Program-made: the position numbers and the translations under genes
Notes under the pieces: generated by a model
Databases searched by the model: none
The model's input: the letters and a program-made list of their open reading frames with translations, nothing else
What the model was told of the DNA's origin: nothing
DNA from: JAXLYE01 sp046351595
Lineage (GTDB): Bacteria > Myxococcota_A > Polyangia > Palsa-1104 > JAEUJZ01
Direction of reading: 5' to 3'
Length of the DNA: 64,000 bases
Assembly (NCBI GenBank): GCA_046351595.1
Contig: JAXLYE010000001.1
Coordinates: 1,302,001-1,366,000, forward strand
Part shown: piece by piece, positions 40,669 through 49,724 of the stretch
Position numbering within the stretch: the first letter of the stretch is position 1
Layout of the letters: each line of letters begins with the position of its first letter

Positions 40669-42213
40669 CTAGCGCAGCCGCAGGCCCACGACAGAGGACC
40701 GCCGCGTGGTCAGCCACAGCGACGGGTCGGCGCTCGCGCGCCCGAGCACGAAGGGCGAGTCGAGCGGCAGCCGTACCGTCTTGCCCGTCGCCAGATCGAT
40801 CGTCACCTGCACCGTCGGCGAGTTCGAGGGCAGCACGACGTAGCGGTCGCCGATCCGGAAGCTGTTGCCGAACGGCTCGTCGTGGCTCCAGGCGGTGCGG
40901 CCGTCGCTGCGGATCATCGCGACGCGGTCGAGCGCCTGGTTGTGCGCGACCAGACCCCCGGGCACCGGCGTGAGCGCGCGGGTGGTGGACGGCAGCGTCG
41001 CGGCGCCGGCCGGCTCGCCGGCGGGGGTGAACCAGCGCACCGCGAGCTCGGCGGCGCGGCGGCTGAACAGCGGCAGCTCCTCGCCCTCGGCAGCGATGCC
41101 GGCGGTGGCGGTCGTGTCCGCGGTGAGCAGCACCAGGCCGCCGCCGGTGGGCCGGCTCCAGCGCCGCTTGCCCGACGGCAGCTCGTACAGCGAGGCGCGC
41201 TCGCAGTCCTGCACCAGCACCGCGGTCGGCTCGCCCGCGGCGCCGCGCACGACGAGCGGCCAGCGCGCGATCACATCGTCGGCGCACGCGGCCCCGAGCT
41301 CCTCGCGCCACAGCGCCTGCCCGGTCTGCGCCCGCAGCCGCGCCAGCACCGCCCGCTCGCCCGCGGCGAACCAATAGAGGACGAGCGCGCCGTCGCCGGC
41401 GTGCAGCAGCCGGAAGCCCTGGCCCGGGAGCTTCCAGCGCGGCTCGCTGCCGGCGGCCAGGACCTGCAGCCCGGCGCGCTTGCCGAAGCTCGAGACCACG
41501 ACGACCCCGTCGAGCGCGGCCAAGAGCGTCAGCGAGTTCTGGCAGCTCAGGTGCGGCTCGCCGCCCATGCCGTGCACGGGCCAGCGCTCGATCATCTCGC
41601 CGCTCAGGCTGAGCTTCTGGCCGGGGGGTCCGCGGCGCTCGCCGCTCTCGCTGTCGAGGAACCAGGCGGCGCAGCGGCGGCGGGAGAAGAGCTTGAGCGC
41701 CTCGCCGTGCTCGGCCGCGGTGACCTCGTCGAAGTCCTCGATGGCGGGCGAGCGGCGCAGCCAGCGCACCGCCCCGCCGGCACCGAGCCGCGCCAGCACG
41801 CTGCCGTGCTCGTCGTAGCCGGTGGCCAGCACCAGCGGCTCCGGCAGTCGCGCGCGCACGGCGGCGCCGGCGGGCCGGGTCACGACCGCGGTCCACGTCA
41901 CGCCCCGGGGGGCGGCGCTGCGCCACAGCACGCGGCCGCTCACCTCGTCGAGCGCGAGCACCGCGCGCTGGTCCGCGGCCACGGCCAGCACCAGGCTGCC
42001 GCTGCGCACCGGCCGCATGCCGCTGGTCGGCTGCGCCCACACCACGTCGAACGCCGGCGTCGTAGAAGACGTAGAGGAAGTAGAGGACGGGGCCGACGGG
42101 GTCCCCTTCGCTTCGGCAGCGGCCCCGGCGGCGCGCGATCCGGTCACGGCCCACGGGACCACGAGCCCCGCGGCGCCGCCGACCAGCCCGGAGAGCACGT
42201 TGCGCCGACGCAT
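40669..42213 (-). CDS. Tat-exported PQQ-like beta-propeller protein
   Basis: The protein starts M-R-R-R-N-V-L-S-G-L, a twin-arginine-like signal followed by a hydrophobic stretch and AAG. A Ser/Thr-rich linker leads to about seven blades containing repeats of the type A-L-D-x-x-S-G-x-x-L-W (for example LALDEVSGRVLWR and LRAQTGQALWREELG), as in the PQQ-enzyme and BamB propellers. The PQQ-binding Cys pair and catalytic residues of quinoprotein dehydrogenases are not apparent, so binding or assembly is more likely than catalysis. The ATG at 42213 was selected because it gives the Tat signal. The gap to the next gene downstream (40393-40668) has nothing I can name. Confidence 0.78.
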   Translation of the reverse strand: MRRRNVLSGLVGGAAGLVVPWAVTGSRAAGAAAEAKGTPSAPSSTSSTSSTTPAFDVVWAQPTSGMRPVRSGSLVLAVAADQRAVLALDEVSGRVLWRSAAPRGVTWTAVVTRPAGAAVRARLPEPLVLATGYDEHGSVLARLGAGGAVRWLRRSPAIEDFDEVTAAEHGEALKLFSRRRCAAWFLDSESGERRGPPGQKLSLSGEMIERWPVHGMGGEPHLSCQNSLTLLAALDGVVVVSSFGKRAGLQVLAAGSEPRWKLPGQGFRLLHAGDGALVLYWFAAGERAVLARLRAQTGQALWREELGAACADDVIARWPLVVRGAAGEPTAVLVQDCERASLYELPSGKRRWSRPTGGGLVLLTADTTATAGIAAEGEELPLFSRRAAELAVRWFTPAGEPAGAATLPSTTRALTPVPGGLVAHNQALDRVAMIRSDGRTAWSHDEPFGNSFRIGDRYVVLPSNSPTVQVTIDLATGKTVRLPLDSPFVLGRASADPSLWLTTRRSSVVGLRLR

Positions 42214-42490
42214 GGCCTGCAGCGTACCACGGCCCCGAGGGCGCGCTGACCACGGGCGCCGGGGCGGCGCGCCCGGACCGGAGTTCTCGAAGGAGAGCGG
42301 GCCCGGCGGCTTGTGCCGGATCGCTCGGGCGTGCTTGAATGCGCGCACCCAACGGGCCTACGGCCCAAGACTTCATGACCTCATGGCCTCATGACCCGGT
42401 CGACACGATGATGATGCGCGACGACACGCTACGGATCCTGCCGCTGGTTTTGGACCGCCCTGCGCGGGCGCTGCCCGAAGGAGGCGCGCC

Positions 42491-43633
42491 GTGAGCCAGC
42501 CGACCTCGCCGTCGCCGGTCCTGGTCACCGGCGGCACCGGGTTCCTCGGCGAGCACCTGGTGCGGGCGCTGCGCAAGCGCGGCGTGCCGGTGCGCGTCCT
42601 GTGCCGCGAGGCGACGCCCGAGCTGATCGAGCTCGGCGCCTCGATCTATGAAGGCGATCTGCTCGCCGGCTTGTCGCGCACCAGCCCCATCCCCGAGGCC
42701 GCGGGCCAGGAGCAGCTCCGGCACCCGCACGCGCATCCCAAGTCCGCTGCGCCGGTCGCCCTCGCCGACGAGCCGGACGCCACGGACGCCGCGCACGTCG
42801 ACCGCATCGCCGCGGCCCTCGACGGCGTGCGCGAGGTCTACCACCTCGCCGGCATGGTCTCGCGCGATCCCGAAAAGACGCAGGCCATGATGCAGCTGCA
42901 CGTCGACGGCACGCGCCGCGTCCTGTACGCCTGCAAGCGCGCCGGGGTGCGCCGCGTGGTCCTCGCCAGCACCTCGGGCACCATCGCCATCAGCAAGCAC
43001 GCTGAGCCCATCGCCGACGAGAGCTGGCCCTACCCCGTCGACCTGTGCGGCGACTGGCCCTACTACCTCTCGAAGATCTACCAGGAGAAGCTGGCGCTGC
43101 GGCTCGCGGCCTCGCTCGGGCTCGAGCTGGTCGTCGTCAACCCGAGCCTGCTGCTCGGCCCCGGCGATCGCCGCGGCTCGTCGACGACCGACGTGCGCAA
43201 GTTCCTGTGCGGCGAGATCCCGGTGGTGCCCTCGGGCGGCGTCAACTTCGTCGACGTGCGCGACGTCGCCGAGGCGTGCATCGCGGCGATGGCCCGCGGC
43301 AAGAGCGGCGAGCGCTACCTGCTCGGCGGCCCGAACTGGACGTTCCGTGAGTTCCTCGGGCGGCTCGCGCGCATGTCCAAGGTCGACGGGCCGTGGCTGC
43401 GCGTGCCGTCGCGCTTCTCGGACGCCCTGACCCGCGCCGTGCGCGCCGTCGACCACGCCTACCGCCACCGCGGCCACACTGCGCCCGTCGACCGCATCTC
43501 GTTCGAGATGGCGCAGCACTTCTGGTACTGCGACTCCGGCAAGGCGCAGCGCGAGCTCGGCTTCCTCGCGCGCGACCCGGCCGAGACGCTGGACGACACC
43601 ATCCGCGACGTGCGCGCCGGCCTCCGTTACTAG
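42491..43633 (+). CDS. NAD(P)-dependent epimerase/dehydratase with internal insertion
   Basis: An extended short-chain dehydrogenase. VLVTGGTGFLG at the N-terminus binds NAD(P), the catalytic Tyr and Lys are Y191 and K195 in DWPYYLSKIY, VVVNPSLLLGPGD follows near 215, and FVDVRDVAEA near 250. It resembles dihydroflavonol-4-reductase-like and hopanoid-associated sugar epimerases. A low-complexity segment of about 40 residues rich in His, Pro and Ala (62-103) interrupts the Rossmann fold. The start is a GTG with AAGGAGG upstream. The product cannot be named. The next gene begins 29 bp later on the same strand. Confidence 0.85.
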   Translation: MSQPTSPSPVLVTGGTGFLGEHLVRALRKRGVPVRVLCREATPELIELGASIYEGDLLAGLSRTSPIPEAAGQEQLRHPHAHPKSAAPVALADEPDATDAAHVDRIAAALDGVREVYHLAGMVSRDPEKTQAMMQLHVDGTRRVLYACKRAGVRRVVLASTSGTIAISKHAEPIADESWPYPVDLCGDWPYYLSKIYQEKLALRLAASLGLELVVVNPSLLLGPGDRRGSSTTDVRKFLCGEIPVVPSGGVNFVDVRDVAEACIAAMARGKSGERYLLGGPNWTFREFLGRLARMSKVDGPWLRVPSRFSDALTRAVRAVDHAYRHRGHTAPVDRISFEMAQHFWYCDSGKAQRELGFLARDPAETLDDTIRDVRAGLRY

Positions 43634-43662
43634 CCCGCGGCGTGGCCGCGGCCCCTGCGCCC

Positions 43663-44787
43663 ATGAGATCAATCGATGCGCGCTACGTGGATCCGCTGGA
43701 TCACATCTGGCTGAGCGCCGCCGCCAAGCTCGGCCTGCGCGTCGAGCGCTCGCCGCTCGGCTACGCGACCACCGACGGCCGGGGCACGCTGTCGATCGCG
43801 CCACCGGCCGAGCTCGACGCCGACGACTGCCTGGCGCAGATCATCCTGCACGAGCTGTGTCACGCGCTGGTCCAGGGCGAGGACAGCTTCCAGAAGCCGG
43901 ACTGGGGCCTGCGGAACGACGTCCGCGCCGCCGCGTACGAGGGCGACACCGTGCGCGAGCAGGCGACGCTGCGCGTGCAGGCGGCGCTGCTGCGGCGCTA
44001 CGGGCTGCGGCGGCTGCTCGGGCCGACGACGGAGTTCCGGCGCTTCTACGACGCGCTGCCGCGCGATCCGCTGACCGGCGACCGCAGCGACCCGGCGCTG
44101 CCGCTGGCCCACGCCGGCATGGCGCTGGCCGCGCGGGCGCCGTTCGCCAAGGTGCTGACCGAGGCGCTCACCGCCACCGCGCAGCTGCACCAGGCGCTGC
44201 CGCCCACCGCCACCGCCTACGACGCCGGCGCGGCCCAGGGCGCCGAGCCCGCGCCGCCCCTCTCGAAGCTGCCGACGCTGTGGCACGCCGCGCCGGCGCC
44301 CGCGCTGCACAAGAGCGGGCTGCCGATGTCCGACGGCATCTTCGCCGCCGAGCGCGGCGCCACCTGCGGCGGCTGCGGCGCCTGCACACCGCCCGCCGGC
44401 CCGCGCGGCAGCGCGCGCTGCGAGCGCACCGCGACACCGGACAGCCCCGGCCGCGTCGTCGCGCCGACGGCCGCCGCGTGCGCGCTGTACAGCCCGCCGC
44501 TCGACTGCCAGGCCTGCGCCGCCTGCTGCCGCCACGCCTACGAGCTGGTGCCGGTCGGCCGCAACGAGCCGCTGTTCGCGCGCTTCCCGCACCTGTGCGA
44601 AAAAAAGGGCAAGGTCCTCACCGTGCGCCGCGACCCGGTGCGCAAGCGCTGCGCCGCGCTCGATGGCCCCGACGAGGGGCCCTACGCCTGCGGCATCTAC
44701 GCCGAGCGCCCGTCCACCTGCCGCGACTTCAGCGCTGGCAGCAAGAACTGCATCGAGGCCCGGCGCCGCGTCGGCCTGGAGCCGTGA
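43663..44787 (+). CDS. HExxH metallopeptidase-like / YkgJ-type Cys cluster fusion
   Basis: A 374-residue protein with two metal-binding parts. Residues about 1-180 contain I-I-L-H-E-L-C-H near 60-67, an HExxH zinc site inside a helix, preceded by DDCLAQ, with helices after it. The middle (about 185-270) has a Cys cluster, CGGCGAC. The C-terminal part (about 280-368) is a YkgJ/UPF0153 zinc- or iron-binding domain: C-Q-A-C-A-A-C-C, then CAALDG, YACGIYAERPSTCRDF. I know of each domain separately but not of this combination. The ATG at 43663 was chosen; a GTG at 43642 is in frame. It is followed by the HEAT lipoprotein gene, 49 bp away. Confidence 0.82.
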   Translation: MRSIDARYVDPLDHIWLSAAAKLGLRVERSPLGYATTDGRGTLSIAPPAELDADDCLAQIILHELCHALVQGEDSFQKPDWGLRNDVRAAAYEGDTVREQATLRVQAALLRRYGLRRLLGPTTEFRRFYDALPRDPLTGDRSDPALPLAHAGMALAARAPFAKVLTEALTATAQLHQALPPTATAYDAGAAQGAEPAPPLSKLPTLWHAAPAPALHKSGLPMSDGIFAAERGATCGGCGACTPPAGPRGSARCERTATPDSPGRVVAPTAAACALYSPPLDCQACAACCRHAYELVPVGRNEPLFARFPHLCEKKGKVLTVRRDPVRKRCAALDGPDEGPYACGIYAERPSTCRDFSAGSKNCIEARRRVGLEP

Positions 44788-44836
44788 GCGGGCGAGCCCG
44801 ACGCGCGAGCGCCGGCCCGTGGTAGGCTGCGCGCCC

Positions 44837-45304
44837 ATGCGCACCGCCCGCTGCTCCGCCGTGCCCGGACTTGCCGGCCGCGCCGCCCGCGCCGCCCGAC
44901 TCGGGGGGCGCCTCGTGCTCGGGGTGCTGTGCCTCGCCGCGGCCTGCAACGAGCCCAACCCGGACCTGCGCAGTCCGGTGCAGCTCTACACGCAGGGCCA
45001 CGGCGAGGTGCAGGAGCGCGCCTTCTTGCAGCTCGCCCGCCACGGCCGCCGCGCCCTGCCCCCGCTCGAGGCGGCGCTGCACGTCTCGGACGCGGCGGGC
45101 CGGCGCAGCGTGGTGCGGGCGCTGCAGCGCCTCGAGTTCCCCGAGACCGCGGCGCTGCTCGGCCACCTGGCGGCGTTCGACTCCGACGAGAGCGTGCGCG
45201 CCGCGGCGTACCGCGTGCTGCGCGAGTGGGCCGCGGTCGCCTCGCCGCTGCAGGCCCCGGCCGCGGCGGCCGTGCGCAAGGCCGACGAGGTCCGGACGAA
45301 CTAG
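44837..45304 (+). CDS. Small HEAT-repeat-like lipoprotein
   Basis: A 155-residue protein. The N-terminal signal ends in the lipobox L-A-A-A-C near residue 37. The mature part is all alpha and contains two to three HEAT-like helical pairs (ALPPLEAALHVSDAAGRRSVVRAL, FPETAALLGHLAAFDSDESVRAA), which usually bind other proteins. The end is charged. No enzymatic motif is present. It follows the HExxH/YkgJ gene on the same strand and may be in the same transcript; the convergent gene stop lies 13 bp away. Confidence 0.75.
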   Translation: MRTARCSAVPGLAGRAARAARLGGRLVLGVLCLAAACNEPNPDLRSPVQLYTQGHGEVQERAFLQLARHGRRALPPLEAALHVSDAAGRRSVVRALQRLEFPETAALLGHLAAFDSDESVRAAAYRVLREWAAVASPLQAPAAAAVRKADEVRTN

Positions 45305-45316
45305 GAGCGGTTTCCG

Positions 45317-45586
45317 TCAGTGGGCGGCGCCGCGCGGCGGCAGGGCCTCGGCGATCTCGACCTGCATGTGCGGGTACATGGGCAGGGACTCGACGGCGGC
45401 GCGCGCGGCCTGCTCGCTCTCGGCGCGCAGGATCAGCCAGGCGCCTCTCGAGTCGGCGCGGACCAGGAGGTCCTTGACCATGCCCGCGGCCGCCAGCTCC
45501 TCGACGCGCTTGCCCTCGGCGGCGAGCAGGTGCGAGAGCTCGGAGAACGACTTGGTCAGGGTGATGGTGACGACGAAGATCTTCAT
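45317..45586 (-). CDS. Small dimeric alpha/beta-barrel protein (YciI/muconolactone-isomerase-like)
   Basis: An 89-residue protein starting MKIFVVTITL, with two beta-alpha-beta units: KSFSELSHLLAAEGKRVEELAAAG is the first helical part and DSRGAWLILRAESEQAARAAVESLPMYPH the second. This matches ferredoxin-like dimeric barrels such as YciI and muconolactone isomerase, which include small monooxygenase- and isomerase-like enzymes. No obvious active-site set can be picked out. GGGGGAG lies 7 nt before the ATG at 45586; an upstream in-frame codon is not needed. Confidence 0.8.
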   Translation of the reverse strand: MKIFVVTITLTKSFSELSHLLAAEGKRVEELAAAGMVKDLLVRADSRGAWLILRAESEQAARAAVESLPMYPHMQVEIAEALPPRGAAH

Positions 45587-45699
45587 GCGGCTCCCCCTCG
45601 TGGCTGGTGCCGGCGCCGCGCGCGGAGCGCCCCCCTCGGGGCTCACGCGGCGACGCACGGACCCCCATCATAACGGAGCCGTGCGGCGAGCCGCGCGCT

Positions 45700-47154
45700 T
45701 CAGGGCGAGGCGACGAGGTCGACGTCGCTCGTGCGCACCAGCGCGCCGCGGTGGTTGAACGAGATCTGGTAGTACTCGGTGCCGTCCTTGACGACGACGA
45801 AGTCGGTGTACGGGTAGGCCGGCGCGTAGGTCTTGGCCCAGTAGTAGTCGCCGGTCATGCGGCCGACGAGCGGGTACTTCTGGCCGGGCAGCATCTCGTA
45901 GTTCTTCTCCATCACCGCCGGCTTGGTCGGCGGCATGTACGCCGCGTCCGCGGGGTAGCCGACGCCGAAGACCGGCACCGACGCGACACCCATCTTGGGC
46001 GTGACCAGCATGCGCGGCACGCGCCGGGTGAGCGAGCGGCCCGGGTTGTACAGCCACGCCTTCTGGCCGCTGTAGTAGATCGCGTCCCACTCGCCCTTCT
46101 GCTCGGCGCGGACGTAGACCTGGCCGGTGCGCACCTTGTTGCCCCAGTTGTACATGCGGTCGCCGTCCCAATCCATGAGGTACGGGTTGACGATCAGCGC
46201 CGCCTTCTCGTCGGGAGCCTGGCGCAGGTACAAGAAGTTCGCGGGCCGCGCCGGCGCCTCGCGGCAGTCTGTGCCGTTGTCGCCGTAGCAGTAGGTGACC
46301 TTGGGCTGGTTCTGCGCGTACGGCGGCCGGATCTGCACCGCGACGTCGGCGGTGCCGGGGTCGGCCTCACCCTCGTCCTTGGCCAGCACGAGCTGCATGT
46401 AGCGATCCCAGTCCCAGTACGGCCCCGGATCCCAGTGCATCGCCTTCTGCCGCGCCGGCGAGATGCCCGGGACCTCGTCGTGGCCGATGATGTGCGCGCG
46501 ATCGAGCGGGATGTTGTAGCGCGCCGCCAGGTGCCGCGTGAGCCGCGCCGACTCGCGGTACAGCGCGTCGGTGAACCACTTGGGCCCCTCGGCCGACTCG
46601 GCCTCGTGCTCGATGCCGATCGAGTGCATGTTGAAGTACCAGTTGCCGGCGTGCCAGGCGACGTGGCGCGTCGGCACGAACTGCGCGATGCGGCCGTCCT
46701 GCGAGCGGACCAGGTAGTGCGCCGAGGCCGAGCGCGTCGGGTCCTGGAAGATCTTGATGGTGCCGTCCCAGCTCGTCTCGGTGGTGTGGATGACGATGTA
46801 GCGGATGTCCAGGCCGTCGCGCGGCCGGTCCGCCAGGTCGTAGTTGCCGTACGAGCCCTTCATCGGATCGCTCACGCGGTAGGCGGCCGGGATCCACTCG
46901 CACGCGGCGCCGCTCGGGCACTCGGGGTCCTCGACGGCGCCGGGCGGCGGGACGAGGATGCCGCCCTCGGGCCCGGCCTCGCCGCAGCCCCCAAGGTTCA
47001 GGGCCAGCCCCAGGCCCAGCGCCAGGGCCCCGAGCCCGCGCAGCCCGCGCAGCCTGCACAGTCCGAGGCGACCCGCGGATGCCGGCGAAACCCGAGAGGA
47101 AGAGGCCGGCGCCGCGTCCCACGACCAGCGGCCGAGCTTGTCTGTATGTGTCAT
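45700..47154 (-). CDS. Lipoprotein N-acetylmuramoyl-L-alanine amidase (Amidase_2)
   Basis: A 484-residue protein. GGAGG precedes the ATG at 47154. The N-terminus has an L-G-rich hydrophobic core ending in the lipobox LNLGGC near residue 57. The amidase domain (about residues 95-250) has the zinc ligands of the family: H in IVIHTTETSWDG, H in GIEHEAES and H in IIGHDEVPG, with ASAHYLV and HAGNWYFN between. It cleaves the lactam-linked peptide from muramic acid in peptidoglycan, either in self remodelling or against other bacteria. The C-terminal 200 residues are beta-rich with repeat-like Tyr/Trp patterns and could form an SH3-like wall-binding domain. Confidence 0.9.
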   Translation of the reverse strand: MTHTDKLGRWSWDAAPASSSRVSPASAGRLGLCRLRGLRGLGALALGLGLALNLGGCGEAGPEGGILVPPPGAVEDPECPSGAACEWIPAAYRVSDPMKGSYGNYDLADRPRDGLDIRYIVIHTTETSWDGTIKIFQDPTRSASAHYLVRSQDGRIAQFVPTRHVAWHAGNWYFNMHSIGIEHEAESAEGPKWFTDALYRESARLTRHLAARYNIPLDRAHIIGHDEVPGISPARQKAMHWDPGPYWDWDRYMQLVLAKDEGEADPGTADVAVQIRPPYAQNQPKVTYCYGDNGTDCREAPARPANFLYLRQAPDEKAALIVNPYLMDWDGDRMYNWGNKVRTGQVYVRAEQKGEWDAIYYSGQKAWLYNPGRSLTRRVPRMLVTPKMGVASVPVFGVGYPADAAYMPPTKPAVMEKNYEMLPGQKYPLVGRMTGDYYWAKTYAPAYPYTDFVVVKDGTEYYQISFNHRGALVRTSDVDLVASP

Positions 47155-47257
47155 GTGCTGCCTCCTGCGCGGATGAGCGCAGCCCTGACATATCAAGCCG
47201 GCATCGCCGACGACAAGCTGAACCGGCACAAAGAAAATCGGGTGCTATGGTTCTCAG

Positions 47258-48604
47258 ATGCACACCGCTGCGCACGTCGGTCGCTCGGGTCGCTGGATCC
47301 TGCACAAGCAGCTCAGCCTCTCGGAGTGGCTGATCGTCGGGGCGGTGGCGGCGGCGGTGGCGGCGGCGGCGGCGCTGGGGGACGTCGGCACCGGGACCGC
47401 GGGCGCCGCGCGCGGCTGGGAGTCCGTCGGCCCGTTCCTCGACGAGGTCCGGCGCAACGGGCTGAGCCTGCCGCTGCTCTGGTCGCCGCACGAGGAGCAC
47501 CGCCTGCCGCTGCCGCGCCTCCTGTTCCTGCTCGTGCACGGCAGCTCGCCGCACCCGCGCCTCGGGCTGCTGCTGTCGCTGCTGCTGCTCGCCGGGACCT
47601 ACCGGCTGCTGCTGCCGCTTCTGCGCAGCGCGACGCACAGCGGCTCGTCGTTCCCGGCGCCGGCGCCGCCCTCGACGGTGCTGGCGGTGCTGCCGGCGCT
47701 GTTGTGCCTGTGCTTCTTCTCGCTGGCGCAGCTCGAGGGCCTGTTGCGCGCCGACCAGCTCGCGGCGCACCTGTTCACCCTCGGGCTGGTGATGGCGCTG
47801 CTCGGCATCGAGCGGCCGCTGTCGGGCCGCTTCTGGCTGGGCACCGCGCTCGCGCTCGCGAGCTCCGGCTACTGGATCGTGCTGCTGCCGCTCGCCGCGC
47901 TGCAGCTCGGCCTGCGCGTGCTCTACCGGCGCCCGGGGCGCGGCCACCGCCCGCTCTCGGCCGGCGAGGCGGCGGCGGGCGCGCTGCGGCTCGGGCTGCT
48001 CGGCGGCCTGCTGCTTTTGTACCTGCGGCACCTGCCGACCGAGCCGCTGGCCTCGTCGCTGGCCGCCGCGGCCGCGCGCCCGCTCGGCACGGCCCGCGAG
48101 CTCCTGGTCCTGCTCGGCGGCCCGTTCCTGTTCACCCCGTCGCTGCTCGTCGGTCACGGGGCGGGCGACGGCGCGGCCGGCGGCCCGTCTGGATTCTCCG
48201 GCCTGCCGGCCCTGCTCGGGGGCCTGGGCTTTTTGACCCTGTTTTCGGCGCTGATTTACAATCACCGCAAGCAGATCAAAGAGCGAATCCTGCCCGAGCT
48301 GTGGCTGCCGCTGGCGGCTATTGCGCTATCCGCGCTTATCTGTATAAGCCGCGCCGGCGAGCTCACCGCGGCGGAGATATCGCGCTATCAGGCGTTCGTG
48401 ATCTTCGGCTGGATCGGCCTGCTCTGCGGCGTGCTGCGCAGCCCCGGGCTGTGGCGACGGCGCGCGCTGCGGGGGATGGTCGCGCTGGTCGTCGTCGGGT
48501 TCGTGCTCGGCAGCATCGGCGGGCTGGCGGCGCTGTGGCGCGGGTCGGCGCACGCAATCGGGCGGCCGGGCGCCGCGGCGGTCCAGAGCGTCTTGACGGG
48601 GTGA
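47258..48604 (+). CDS. Polytopic membrane protein, glycosyltransferase-39/87-like
   Basis: A 448-residue integral membrane protein with about ten hydrophobic segments. After the first helix (about residues 24-42) comes the short outside loop WSPHEEHRLPLPRLLF, similar to the first-loop acidic motif of GT-C enzymes that use polyprenyl-phosphate sugars. The C-terminus has helices near 345-365, 390-408 and 417-435. The identity is uncertain because only the loop and the topology point to GT-C. It is divergent from the amidase gene by about 100 bp, and the DUF898 gene follows in the same direction. Confidence 0.7.
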   Translation: MHTAAHVGRSGRWILHKQLSLSEWLIVGAVAAAVAAAAALGDVGTGTAGAARGWESVGPFLDEVRRNGLSLPLLWSPHEEHRLPLPRLLFLLVHGSSPHPRLGLLLSLLLLAGTYRLLLPLLRSATHSGSSFPAPAPPSTVLAVLPALLCLCFFSLAQLEGLLRADQLAAHLFTLGLVMALLGIERPLSGRFWLGTALALASSGYWIVLLPLAALQLGLRVLYRRPGRGHRPLSAGEAAAGALRLGLLGGLLLLYLRHLPTEPLASSLAAAAARPLGTARELLVLLGGPFLFTPSLLVGHGAGDGAAGGPSGFSGLPALLGGLGFLTLFSALIYNHRKQIKERILPELWLPLAAIALSALICISRAGELTAAEISRYQAFVIFGWIGLLCGVLRSPGLWRRRALRGMVALVVVGFVLGSIGGLAALWRGSAHAIGRPGAAAVQSVLTG

Positions 48605-48661
48605 CAAACACCAAGCCACTACGGTAGGTTGGCGCGCCTTTTCAACCATTCGAGGTCCGCC

Positions 48662-49720
48662 ATGTCGATACCCCAAAGTGATTTGCATCCGTCCGCATCC
48701 CCAAGCCCCCTGCCCCTGTCCATGCCCATCCCGTCGGCGACCGGCCCGCGCCCGGCGTCCGCCCCCGAGGAGCGCCGCCTCGGCTTCCACGGCGACGGCC
48801 TGCGCCTGCTCGGCCTGCTCTTCGTGAACACGCTCCTGACCTATATCACCGTCGGCATCTACTACTGCTGGGCGAAGGCCAAGATGCGGCGCTACATCTT
48901 TGGCCAGATCGAGCTCGAGGGCGACCGCTTCGCCTGGCACGGCACCGGCAAGGAGATGTTCCTCGCCTGGATCAAGCTCGTCGGCCTGGCCTTCCTGTCG
49001 CTCTTGTTCATCGGCGGGATGGCCGCGGCCTTCCGCCCGTGGCCGGGCATGCAGGTGGTCTTGATGATGCTCATCTACGGCGGCCTGCTGGTGCTGATCC
49101 CGTTCGCCATCGTCGGCGCGCGCCGCTACCTGCTGAGCCGCCTGTCGTGGCGCGGCATCCGCTTCTCGTTCCGCGGCCTCGGCGAGGAGTTCCTCGTCCC
49201 GTTCTTCAAGGGCGCCCTCTTCACCGGCCTCACCCTCGGCTTCTACTCGCCCTACTTCACCAGCACCGTCTACTCGTACCTGATCAACAACACCTTCTAT
49301 GGCACCCGCCGCTTCAGCTACGACGGCAACGGCGACGGCCTGTTCAAGGCCTACGTCAAGGCGTTCTTCCTCGGCTTCGTGACGCTCGGGCTGTACTGGT
49401 TCTGGTTCGCGGCCGAGCGCAGCCGCTACTTCGCGGCCCACACCCGCTGCGGCGAGCTCCGCTTCGAGTCGACGGTGACCGGCGGCAAGCTGCTCGGCCT
49501 GTTCTTCACCAACCTGCTCCTCATCGTCTTCACCGCCGGCATCGCGGCGCCGTGGGTGGTGGTCCGCAGCCTGCGCTTCCAGTTCGAGAACCTGATCCTG
49601 CGCGGCCCGCTCGACACCGACGCGGTGCGCCAGGAGCTGCGCATGGCCTCGGCGATGGGCGACACCCTGGCCGACGCGCTCGATCTCGACGCCGGCCTGG
49701 ACATCGGGCTGGGGGCCTAG
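48662..49720 (+). CDS. DUF898 (YjgN family) membrane protein
   Basis: A 352-residue protein. A Pro/Ser-rich start (about residues 1-38) is followed by six to seven membrane helices with the DUF898 pattern: TVGIYYCWAKAKMRRY near 75 and its echo LGLYWFWFAAERSRY near 245, FAWHGTGKEM near 92, and FRGLGEEF near 170. The internal repeat of a helix plus a W-x-x-(A/E)-R-x-(R)-Y block is typical. The role of the family is unknown; it is often next to M48 metallopeptidases. The ATG at 48662 has GAGGT upstream; a TTG at 48629 is in frame. The stop is 4 bp before the next start. Confidence 0.87.
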   Translation: MSIPQSDLHPSASPSPLPLSMPIPSATGPRPASAPEERRLGFHGDGLRLLGLLFVNTLLTYITVGIYYCWAKAKMRRYIFGQIELEGDRFAWHGTGKEMFLAWIKLVGLAFLSLLFIGGMAAAFRPWPGMQVVLMMLIYGGLLVLIPFAIVGARRYLLSRLSWRGIRFSFRGLGEEFLVPFFKGALFTGLTLGFYSPYFTSTVYSYLINNTFYGTRRFSYDGNGDGLFKAYVKAFFLGFVTLGLYWFWFAAERSRYFAAHTRCGELRFESTVTGGKLLGLFFTNLLLIVFTAGIAAPWVVVRSLRFQFENLILRGPLDTDAVRQELRMASAMGDTLADALDLDAGLDIGLGA

Positions 49721-49724
49721 CTCC

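Noticed and set aside
40669..42213. Quinoprotein (PQQ) dehydrogenase
   Set aside because: The blades are present but the adjacent Cys pair and catalytic Asp/Glu pattern of quinoproteins were not found.
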